From positions 53,524,312 to 53,588,311 of the forward strand of contig NC_087066.1 in the NCBI RefSeq assembly GCF_963678635.1: DNA of 64,000 nucleotides. The letters are read 5' to 3'. How positions within the stretch are numbered: the first letter of the stretch is position 1; each line of letters begins with the position of its first letter. Shown here in pieces: positions 13,501 through 25,500 of this stretch. A model generated the notes under the pieces. It worked only from the letters and a program-made list of their open reading frames with translations, had not been told where the DNA came from and did not search any database. The stretch is from Symsagittifera roscoffensis (taxonomy: Eukaryota; Xenacoelomorpha; Acoela; Convolutidae). Position numbers and translations under genes: made by a program.

Positions 13501-16500
13501 TCGCCTGTCTTTTCGCCCAGGGGCCCGAATACTACCCGAAGTCTATATCGGCACGAACGACTGCAGTTGCGTGGTGGTTCTTCTCACTGATGATGCTGAC
13601 TTTGTACACTTCAAGTTTGACAGCTATGTTGACAGTAAATCGAGTTCAGCTGCCCATTGAAACTGTTGAAGATCTCTTGGACTATCCTGATTTTCACTAT
13701 GCGGTCGAACCGGGCCAGGCTACAAATTTAGCATTCAAGTTAACATCCTACGAGCCGTTTCAGAAAATGTACCAAGATATGATAAGTCGCGACACGGGAT
13801 TCTTTATCGATTACATAGGAATGGAGCGAGTAAGATCTCGCAACGACTTCGCATTCATTCGAGAATCTCCATACATCGATTATGACATAACTTTTGCACC
13901 CTGTGACCTTGAGGTCATATACAGTTCGGCAAGCCCAAAAACAGGAGCAGGATATGGATTTGCTTTTCCAAAGGGATCCCCCCTAGCAGACATATTCTCA
14001 GCTAAGATTCTTGAGCTCGTCGAAGATGGTACAATTGCGAAAATACACAAAAAATGGTTTGTTTTGCGGTCACAGTGTTCAGACAAGAAGAAACTGGCAG
14101 AAGAAGTCAGCACAATCAATTTCAAGGAAATACAGGGAATTTTCTTGACTTTTGGACTGGGTATTGCGATATCGTTTGTATTGTTTGGCATACGACTGGC
14201 ACGGAAAGCATTGCAAGCCAAAGGATGCCCGGAGACGAGGTTCATGCGGAAAAAGAGCCGATAAGCTCGAATTGCAATAAATCATATATTTAAGTTTATA
14301 TTAGAAGTAGCAAAACAAATCTAGTTGGTATATAGTAGTGCGTGCTGTTTTATTTATATTTAAAAACCCCTGCAAAATTATGCTCAAAGTTTCCCAGAAT
14401 ATATTTTTTTTCATGTTCATTTTGTATCGCAAGTGACGCAAACCTTGCTTCATCTCTATGCCAAATTTTTCCTGTTCGTGGTATAAATGACGGAACTAGA
14501 CGAAAACTTAGAACGTTAGCAAAACGGATATAACCGACCACTGTTGCCTCCAAGAAACGAAAACTTAAACACAGATGCAAAGCTGAGCTTCGCACCACTT
14601 GCGATATCAAACAAGAAAAAAAACTTTAAAAAAAATCAAAAAAGATTTAAAAAAACTAGATCTTTTAAAATGAACAAAGTTAATTTTGAAACAAAAACAT
14701 TGCAAGACAATAAAACGTATAATAGGCATCGGACGATAAAATACCTAGCAGTAACAAAGCCGAAAATACCATGTCAGAAACCCTTTAGACCGAAAAAAAA
14801 AAAAAAAAAAACTTTAGACTTCTGAAAGGTTAATAAGTCAACTTTACCTTCAAAACACTTTATTGGCTCGTCAAATGAATTAAAATGAGGCCGCTGAGCC
14901 GATAGATAAAAGGTCGAAAACTATTAATTTCAGTAAAAAGAAAAAAACTGCCGAAAAAAATTTATAAACAATTTGAGACTAAGAGAAAGTTATTAAGTTC
15001 CCCTCAGCCTCAAAACACAGACATGCACACATAAAAAAATTTTGCTCGTCAAAAAAAGTGATGAGGCCAATAAGGCGATATATTATAGGCCGAAACCTAT
15101 AAATCCTAAAAAAAATGAGAAAACCAACGAAAATTTTGAAAAAGTTGTTATCATGAAAAAATTGATTTATATTCCTATTAGAAATCTTAGCATTTTTTGC
15201 AACACAAAGGTGAGCAAAACAAATTTTCGGCGAGATGACTCAATATTAGGTCACAAAACCGATAAAAATTAGGCCGAAACCTATCAAGCCGAAAAAATGA
15301 AAATAGAACAAAAAAATAGCAAAAATTTTTGTTGAAACGACTCGAAAACAGGTCAAGTTCAGTGAAATTACAAACAGCAGAGATAACTCAGAACACTAAG
15401 AGCAACTTTTTTTCTAAAAAACACTAACTCGGCTTGAGTGAATATGATGGAACCATACTTGACTTACTATGAACTTTCTTTGAGGTCATTAAAACTGTGG
15501 AGAGGAAAACCGTCCTACGCCAACATTCCTTTCCACTCCATTAAGAGTGGTCGTAACACTAATCCTAATTATAGCTCAATAATTAAAGTGGGCCTAAAAT
15601 GCACACCTAAACAACTTAAGTTCGGAGAGCAGCTGCAAGGTAGATATGTTTTTTCCGATTTTCAAGAATCGTGCAAAGCCGAACATGATCTGCAATTCAT
15701 TTGCCATTTTACTTTATTAATTTAAATCATATTATTTAAAAGAAAACATCCTTTATGTAAGGTCGGTACTGCTTTTCGCTCACACAAGAAAAAGATTTTA
15801 AAAAAAGTCCGACCGAACGAAATGATAAATATTCCAAATGTTAAATCATATTTCAGTTTCAAGGGGTTATGGTAACTTAATAGGAAAGTAGCACTAAATT
15901 TGAGGTTAAAAAAGAAACTAAAATGAAAAAGTCTTCAAATCGTTGAGAACAAAACACATTCATAGAATTCATGAAAAAATTTTGTGCCTTTAACCAACTA
16001 CAATTCGTTTTTTTTAACTTATCCTAATCCGGTTTTAAAACTTCTGAAATCAACATATATGCAGAAAACAAAACAAAGCCCTAAGTTTGCAAACTTCTCT
16101 TTACGTGCATCAGATATTTTCAGTGAAAACTGAGATTTTAAACAAAAAAGCCTGTGACTTTCCGCCCATCTCCTCAAGCAGTATCAAGCAATATCAAACT
16201 TCCCCTCAAGCAGTGTGGCGAAATAATTTTGCTCCTGGTAGTTTTTTTCCAGGCATACTTTGAACTGTTTTACTAGAAGTTTTTGAAAGATTTTTGAAAA
16301 ATCATTCGTAAGGTATTGTTGTCCTATGCTCAAAGTTAAAACGATGTTTTACCTGTGATCAAAAATTAAAGATTTTGTGAGAAAATTAAAGATAATTTAC
16401 TCAATTATTTTGTCAGCAAAATTTTTTGGGCTTAAGTGCAATCAGAATATTCATTCAAGGTTTTGCCCTGATACACGAGCATTCTTGATTCATTTCAGAA

Positions 16501-19500
16501 ATCGTTCCAAAATATTTAGTATAAGTTATGTTTTTCTACATGCAAAATTCATCACTTTGTCTTTATAGAGCGTGTGCAGAATAGTGTTTAAAAAATCAAA
16601 AAGAAACTACTATTAGGTTGTTTAGATTGAATTGTGAATAAGTGTAATGAAGGGCTCAATCATCTCGCTATAATCAACTTGTTATGAATTTGAGTGCTGG
16701 TTTTTTGCCAAGATTCACTAACTTGGTCAGAACATCATAGATTAAAGGATTAAATTATCATAATTTAGCTCGGCAATTTGGCACTATTAAATCTTTATTT
16801 TGACCAACAAAATTGATTTAAAATACAGCCTGAGTTTGTATAGTTCGTGACTTCAGTCTGAAGTCAGACTACAGTCCGTTCATAGAATAAATCTGTTCTG
16901 CGCAAGAGACTTAAAAGTGATTTGGAATTGATTTAAACCTCTGCTAATTTTTGTCCAATTTTTCGAAAAAAAGTGAGGAATAAATATGCTTAGGGCGTTT
17001 TTTTTACTTAGATCAATTTTACAAAAATTGGCTGCGTTATGCATATCGATCCGGAAATCATCGGATTGCCAAGCGATTATGCATGCCATTAGCCTAAATG
17101 CAATTGAAAGTGCTCGATAAAAGATAATAACTTCAACCCGCGAATTAATAAGAAGAACTATCTCGCACTCATTATCGTTGCAAATTGATTTGATGCAAAC
17201 TGATTGATGAATTTACCTCAACTCAAATTTTAGCTTCTTTTATTTGATATTGGCGGTCCGAAATTTGTAGTTTATCAATTTTTCTCAAACAAAAATTATT
17301 TGAGACCAGCTAAGTTTCAATCGGAACATTCAGGGCTTTGCCTTGATATACGAGCAGATTTGTTATATCATATTGCAACATGTTCAAAATGCCTCAACTT
17401 GATTCTTGAAATTCATTTGTTTTTCTACTTGTGCGAGAAAGCGCATAAAAATTAGCTCAAAGAGTTGAGTTATTGAGCTGAGAAATAAATGAACTGCACG
17501 TGGATTACGCAAATATTTTACTCATACAAAATTTGATGCTGAATCTGATATCTTTTTAATTTGGCAATACCGCTTCTAATTAGTTCTTTTAAGTTTTAAA
17601 GCTAGTTGACATAATTTCAAAAATAGTGGCAAACATGATAAAAATAGACTGTTTAGATATCCGCCTTTTTTATTCCACCTTATTTTCTTGAAGCAATTTT
17701 TTTATTATAACATAAAATAAAACAAAAAAATGTATTTATGATAATTGTATCTCTTCAAATTTCTCTATTTTTTTGGCTTTTCAGAAAGAAAGCTGTAGAT
17801 TTTGTTAAAAAAGCGTAACACTACCAATGAAAACTAAAATCGTTCTTCGTTTTCCTCGACAAGTCAGTTTTGAAGTGTAAATATGAAGGAAGCATATAAA
17901 ATTTTAGTCTTTTCTTTTTCAGTTTTACTTCCAAACTGACATCTACAGTTTTATATCAACTTAATAAATAACATTAAGAATTAAAATCAGGTACATCATA
18001 CAAAAAAATTCGAGCTTATCAATAAATAATTCTGAAAATTACACCTGCCAGTTGCTTTGGTTAACTGAACTATACCATTGTAATTGGTTTTAAAGAAAAG
18101 TTGACTCAAAGTTTTTGCTCTGGCAGATTAATTTATTGCTTGGACTTTTAAAAAAGTGAGGATTATACAGGCTTCAGCTTAGTTTTCGCTAAAAATCATT
18201 TTTGAAAAAATTTTTTTAGATCCACGATCGAACCTGGAATCTACGTGGTCCCAAAAGAGTGTGCTACGTGCTCTTTTAGGTACATTTTATACCTTAGTAA
18301 ACTGCTCCTTGAATAAATTGAGGATTCTATGATGTTCAAAGGAACTATACTCTTAATTTTCAGATTTTCCTTCCGCGCTGATTAATCCTAGTTCGATTAA
18401 AGTTTTAAGCAACCTAACTTTTTTTAAAAAAAAACAACACTTGAGCTGCGTAACCGAACTTGTTGGCCTGACAATCAGAAAAAATTGCAAAAAATTAAGC
18501 CTCGGTTGAGTTAGTCTTTTTAAAACCCTCACAATGTTACAAAAATCAATTAAAAATAATTTTTTGAGCTCAGTACAAAATTTTTTAGTTGATATAGAAA
18601 ATTTATCAAAGCGGCTACGTTCAAAAGTGGAAATTTCACTGAATAAAAAAATTATTCAGTCAAATTTCGACTTTTGAACTAAGAGTTTTTGAACATTTTT
18701 CTTTACCACCTGCAAAATATTGTTCTAAGCGAAAAAAAATTACCTGTGATTGATTTTGTAACCTTATGAGACTTTGAAAAGGGCTAATTTTGGTAATTTA
18801 GAATAATCAATTTAAGTTTTCAATTAAATTAAGCCCAGTACTTTTCTCTTTTCAAAACAATGCGAGACGCTAAAAAATACCATTTTTATTTTTCATAGTT
18901 TTTTCCATATTTTCCGATTCTTTTATCAAATTTGAGCAGTAAATACAGTTCTTCAGCTTTAAATTGTAGCCGGATTTTCCAGGGCATCACCCTGATAAAC
19001 AAGGAGTCTTGTTATCCTCATTAAAACTTGCATTCAAATTGAGGTGTTCTTGAGAAATAATTGCTTATTTCAGTTTGTGGAATGACATTTATTCAAAATA
19101 TTGAAGCATCAGCAACGGCATTCATTCACGGAAAAGGACCATTAAAAAAAAGTGTACCAATTTCTCACAAAGAACTACTTTTATGCCCGCGCTCTAGAAC
19201 CGCCTGCGGTCTTTTCGATTATTTCGCCAAGCACCTGATTCAATTTTAATTAGGCAATTGAAGCTCTAACAACAAGGAGTTTTCCATTTTCTTGGTTATT
19301 CAGAAAATTTTATCTTGACTTTTCTCAATAGCTTTTGATCATTTTTATAAAAATTTCTCCAGATTATCTTACTCAAAAATCTTCTTCTTACCTGATTAGA
19401 AAACTCTCAGATTCAATTTGTTGGCTGATTAAAACTTAACAAGTTTTTGTTAAATATTGAAGAAAATCAATAAAAAAAAGTGTTTGAGAGATGACGATGA

Positions 19501-22500
19501 GAAATTTATTGTTGTTTTTCCTCGCTTTTATTAATCCGAATACAGTACTCGGGTCTATGAGACCTCGTCCCATGTACAATATCAGCGCAATTAACCGAGA
19601 GCCGTTTCTTTTTGATCTGGTTGACCTTGAAAACAGCACGCGACGAATCGGCTACATTCAGGATTTAGTTGACGAGTTGCAAAAACGACTCAAATTCGAC
19701 TACAATTTCTTATTCGTCCCAGACGGACACTATGGAATACCAAATGATAACCAAAATTGGAACGGAATGATTGGCGAGTTGCTTCTCGGTAAAGCTGATT
19801 TCATTGCAGCCGACTTAACTATCAACGCCGCTCGTTCTGAAGTCGTAGATTTCACACCGCCTTTCATGCAAATCGATTGGGGAGTCGTTTACAAAAAACC
19901 AGCGGTAACTTCAAACTTCCTGGCATATATGATGCCATTTTCGAACGCAGTTTGGTACACTATAATAGGCAGTCTATTGGTAACTTCGAGTTCCTTGTAT
20001 ACATTCGCGCATTTCAACTCACAGGATACTCGGCTTTCGAGTGCCGCCGCTTGTTTGTACTTCGGACTTGCCTGTCTTTTTGCCCAGGGGCCTGAGACCT
20101 ATCCGAAGTCAATAGCTTCAAGAATGACCGCAATTTCTTGGTGGTTTTTCTCGCTCATGATGCTAACTTTATACACTGCAAGCATGACTTCTATGCTTAC
20201 TGTGAACAAATCCGCGTTGCCTATTGAAAAAATTGAAGACTTAATCGATTACGGGGAACTTCATTACGCTATTGAGCCCGGTCAGGCGACCCAGTGGGCT
20301 TTTCAAAGCACGAGCTACGAGCCATTCCGAACAATGTGGGGAGACATGGAAAGCCGAGACACGGGGCTATTCGGACCCGAAGACGGAATGAGCCGAGTGC
20401 GTTCCCGAAGCGACTTCGCATTTATACGAGAATCACCATATATCGCTTACGACTTGACGTTCGCGCCGTGTGATCTCGAAGTGGTGTACAGTTCGCAGAA
20501 CCCGAACTCCGGTTCGGGTTACGGGTTTGCGTTTCCGAAGGGATCTCAGATCGCGAGAAATTTTTCGACTGCTATTTTGGAACTCATAGAGGAAGGAGTG
20601 GTCGCTGAAATACATGCAAAATGGTTCACGACTCGCAACCAGTGCTCGGAGGCAAAGAAACTGGCGAGTAATGTCGACGAAATAGGAATCGTGGAGATCA
20701 GAGGGATTTTCATCACGTTTCTGGGCGGACTCGCGATTGCTTTCCTGTTCTTCGTGATCAAAATTGGACTGAATTTTTACGATAAGAAGTGTATAAACCC
20801 TCCCGAGAAATGAAAACAATGGAAAAGAAGTAATTTCGACCTTTTCGGGAACTTTTCATCACATTTTAGTTTTCATAGTGGCAAATATATTCAAAAGAGG
20901 ATAGATGATGAATTAGTAAAAGACAAAAATGTACTTATATCTATAATCTATTGTTTTCCCCAATTTAAAAACTGAAACCCATATTCTTTTAAAATTGATT
21001 GAAACTTTTTCCTTTTTTGAGTGAAGTTGAGTTAAATGACATGGTTTAACCTAAAGTACAAAGAGGTTAATTGTAAAACACCCTTTTCGAGACCTTTCGC
21101 AATAAAAAAAAATACAATGAGATTGCAATGAATTGATACCCTGTTAATTATTGAGAATGCTTATATGTTCTAGCAAAGCTGTCTGGGTTGAAGTGTTGGC
21201 TTAGTGTTAACACTTTCGAATTCCAAAGACTCATGGTCTATGAAAAATGGCTATGGCCTCAAACAAAGTCTGTGAGCATAGTCATGAGAGTATGAGCAGC
21301 CCATTTTACAGCGCGCAAGAACATAAAAGTGCATAAAAATTGCAATAAACCCTAGTCAGAAACCACCAAAAAAATACATAATGATTTTATGTAAAACCGA
21401 GAAACGATTATAAATGATATTTTTTATCAGTTTTTAACATGAAAGTATTTTGGTCAGTAAGTTAATAGAAAATGAATGATAACAACAACCGGTTAGATTT
21501 GTTCCAAAACAGTCATGAACGTATACATGAACACCATACCCAAGATATACCCAAGGTATGTTTAGATCTGGCAAATACAGGTTGTACGCGCATATATAAT
21601 TTCGGACCTTCAACTAATATCTGCCTATAAGCTCGAGTGAAAGTTGCCCTAAATGACTTGAGGTATAAGCTCAAGTCAATTTTTTAGAGAGCCATTAAGC
21701 GTTTTTTTCGGCGCTCAGAAAGTAAATACATTAACAGAAAACTAATACAAGAACTCGTTTAGACCGTAAAGCTATGGTTTAGAAGTTTGGCTCGGTCAGA
21801 CCTTTTGAAATATACTTGAAGTATTTCAAGTCAACAAAAGAAAAAAAGGAAAATATTGTAAAACAGTTCTTCGTTAGATTAGTCTCTAACTTCCTTTAAA
21901 AGGGAATTATCAAATGTATTAATTTACTATCAAACTTCGAAACTATCTTTAAAAACTTTTACCTTTGCTTTTATTTGGGACCATTAGTAGTTTTACGGGA
22001 CCATACTTCTAAACGAGTACATTTAAAATTCCCAGACTACTTACTCGTCAACGGGAAGTCCTCTGAGTTGCCACTCTCTAGAGGTCACGGGGTCACAGAG
22101 TGTTCCGGCCAGGTCAAAGTGGGGCGACACGGGGATAGAACGCTCTCTGCATTCACCCAGCCACTTGTTCACACACGACTGAAAAATATGTAATAAAAAA
22201 GCAACAGCTATTTTTTGCTAGAGAGAAATTTTGTCAATAAGTCGAGACAATAACAAATTTCGAGATAATAACAAATTTCGAGATGAAATGTAACATGTGA
22301 AAAATTTGAGCAAAACGCGGTTTTTTCTTTCTGATGTGTTTTGGTTAATTGTTCAAGAAAAAATATTGCACTAGTGATTCAAGTGTTGCCAGTGGCGTGC
22401 GCAGAAATTTTTCTAGAGGGGGTGATTTTTCAAAAAATTTTGAAAATTTTGCAGATTTTTTCTTTAGATCGATCATTTTGATTTTCCGAACTATCCGAAA

Positions 22501-25500
22501 ATACTATAAGGACCTTATTTTTCTAAAAAAATGTTCTGCACCGCAGACATATTTTTCAAAAAACAGGCCAAAAAAGGGGTTTTTACGCACTTTTGGGAAA
22601 ATTTTTACGATAAAAATTCATTAATAACTTGAGAATAATCAAAATAGTACAAAAAAGTTATTTTTGCAAGCAAATTCTTAACTATTTAGCGCTATGAAAC
22701 TACAAAAAAACTAACATTTCTGAACTCGAGAGTGAATGGGCCTAAATAGGCCACAATTGCAGAGGCAATGAGCACATCGCCCACTATGTTGATGTAACTG
22801 CTGCCCATTAATTTCTCCATCTCAGTCCATCTCACCCTCTCACCTCCTAATTGACCAATCAGCTTAGAGGCACGCTGTAGACGCACTTGGGTCAGGTCAA
22901 TCTAAATTAGAACAGAGTGTAAAAACGTTCCAGCCATGCTTCGAAATCACCCAAAGTAGATTAAAGTAAGGCTGTTTTTGTGCGGTAGGCTTTTATTTCA
23001 CAATCGGAAAGTTAAAATTCTTTGCAATAATAATTTTAGGGCACATGATTTTCAATGATTTGTAAGACTCATTTTTTGTTCATTTTTTGTTTGTTTTTTG
23101 TTTATTCAACGATTTTTATGATAATTATTTTTTGTTTTGTTTTGATGCCTTCAAATAAACATTTTTAAGTAATTAACTAGAGTGTCGGGGTTGTGGAATG
23201 TCAACCGACAGACTCTTAGTTACAAAAGTAATTGTAATAAAATATGAATTGGTAGAATAAAGAATGTTGAGATATCTGTATCTTTCATTAGATAACGAGA
23301 GAGTGATTTTCATTCATCATAAAACATTAACACGGTCGACAAGTACCGACCTTGACATAAAAACATCAACTCACTCAGACTAACATTATGACCTCTATCA
23401 TCAATTCAATACACAATGCATACGTTACATAATAGGAGGCACACCCGCCGTACCACAGGGGTACTGTTTAAGCAATTTTTGTGAAATTTGATTTTGCAAT
23501 TAGGGTAACAACGGTATAAAGGTACAGAGCTATCAGACGTGCCAAATTAAATTCAATTATCGCTTTGAGCTATAATTTTCTGAAGATTCTTTTTGTTTGA
23601 TAAGCTTGAAAATTTTTCATTGATTTTTTGCAATAATTTTTTTTGAAAATAAATGCCATTTCCAAAGAATTTTAAAGTTCAAAAAAGTTTAATTTTAGGT
23701 CAAAATAAGTTTAAGTTTATTTTAAAAAACTTACTTTTAGGCTGTTGAAGGCCGTCAGGTTTTTCAAAGCAAAAAAAATTATTTTTGAGAAAAAACAATA
23801 TCTGTAGACTTTGAAAACAACTATAAACTATTTTAATGCTGATACATCAGAGCAATTTTAATATCTTTTATAAAATTTTTAACAAAATTTATTTGATTTT
23901 CATCTATAAATTTTTAACTAAACGTTTATAAATACTTTAAGGCCAGTCAGTACGTGGGCACCAGCACTAATTTTTATACAGATAAAATGCCGTCAAAAAA
24001 GCGACTGTTTATAGCCGTTTGTTTGAAACACTCGGTTGTTAACGGATTTCATCTGTTATATACTGTCGCAAAAAATCGATTTTATTGCCTGTAAAATTGA
24101 TATACATCGATCTGGATAGATTTTCGCATTATACCAAAAATAATCAAAATCTCAGCAAAATCGATTTCTAGCCGTAGCAAACTCGGGGCGTTGCAAAATA
24201 AATTTTAAGCATCAGTTTTTTTCCATGGTAACTGAGTAGTATAGCTAATTTACACTGGGATCGGGGGGGGGGGGGGGGGGTGATCCCTACAGGGATCATT
24301 GGGTATTGAGATCCCAACGTAAATTTTTGAGATCCCATGTAAAAGTACTGATCCCATGTAAAATTTTTCATGATCCCAAATAATGATCCCACAAATTTTA
24401 TCCCAATGTATATTTTTTAAACCAATGATCCTGAATGTAAATTTTTGTTAGGTTGATAGCTAAATCGTCCAAATGCCCAGACGGTGTATTTCGTTCTTTT
24501 TGTTCATGCACCAAATTGGAGTGGTATATAAAGTGGTTATAGCGATTAGTTTCATGCATGGTATATGAAAGACGCTTGATTTCTGCACCGAATATGTTTG
24601 AAATATATTTATAGAATCAGCTTGAAATTTTTATGTATTACTATAGACTGGTTTCTGTAAACGTCTATGTCAAGTAATTTCAGGAAGAAACTGTTGAAGA
24701 ATTAAACGGAAAACATACGTTTCAAGGTTAAATTGAATTTTGTAAACTTTTGGTTCAAATATAACACCAATTCTAACACGCACACTGGTACACATAAAAA
24801 CATAAAACATGTCTTAAACGCTGTTACTCTTTACTGAACAATATTTTACACACTATCACATTAACAAACATTTTTTCTTATTTCCTGCGAAAACGTTTTG
24901 GTTGCGTTGGCACATCTTCAACGGCTTCACGATCTAGAAAAGAATTATCCGACGATTCTGAAGACGATTCTGCAGAAGTTTCAGCACTCAAATTGGCAAT
25001 ATCGTCACTGTCAAGGTCATTCTCGTTTATCTGATCGAGACGTGCAAATCCAGGATCCGGAGTCTGGAATCCTATTCATTTGAGGCTGTTAACATAAGAT
25101 AGAACAAGGAACGATGTACATGTGATTGACTTGTGCTGGGGTCAATGAAGCTATCTTGACTATCGTATTGCACATCTTGCGTATAATCCCAGTCTATTTG
25201 TGTTCGATCAAGTTCTTGCGACATACCATCTAGTATATTCTCTTGATCCCATTCTATTGGTGCGTCATTGTCTTCAAAATGAGCAACCCATGCATCTAGA
25301 TCGTCATCATCATCACTATCTCGATCTAACGTTTCATCGTTCGCACTATAGGCATGAAAGGTAGAGCTGGTATTACCACGACGACTATTGTTTGAAGGCG
25401 GTTCTGAAGACTCCATGTAACCATATGGCAACGTTGAAATGCCATCATCCAATATATACCGTTTATCGTCAAACGATGACAATGCTATCTTATTCGTACG

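Larger units (their letters stand above)
1578..22044. other. 20.5 kb dynein intron hosting iGluR array
   Basis: Minus-strand intron between two phase-matched dynein exons. Besides the three plus-strand receptor genes, it is AT-rich and repeat-laden. Individual repeats are listed separately. I see no further coding gene in 3660-8285, 9724-12926, 14282-19490 or 20814-22044. Confidence 0.85.

Noticed and set aside
13880-14245. Minus-strand 121-codon ORF across iGluR 2
   Set aside because: Antisense shadow of the receptor S2/M4 coding; equivalents occur at the same place in iGluR 1 and 3.
14544-14825. Lysine-rich 93-codon ORF
   Set aside because: It is the translation of an A-rich degenerate tandem repeat.
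15438-15725. 95-codon plus-strand ORF downstream of iGluR 2
   Set aside because: No recognisable domain, signal or neighbour relation; length is compatible with chance in this sequence.
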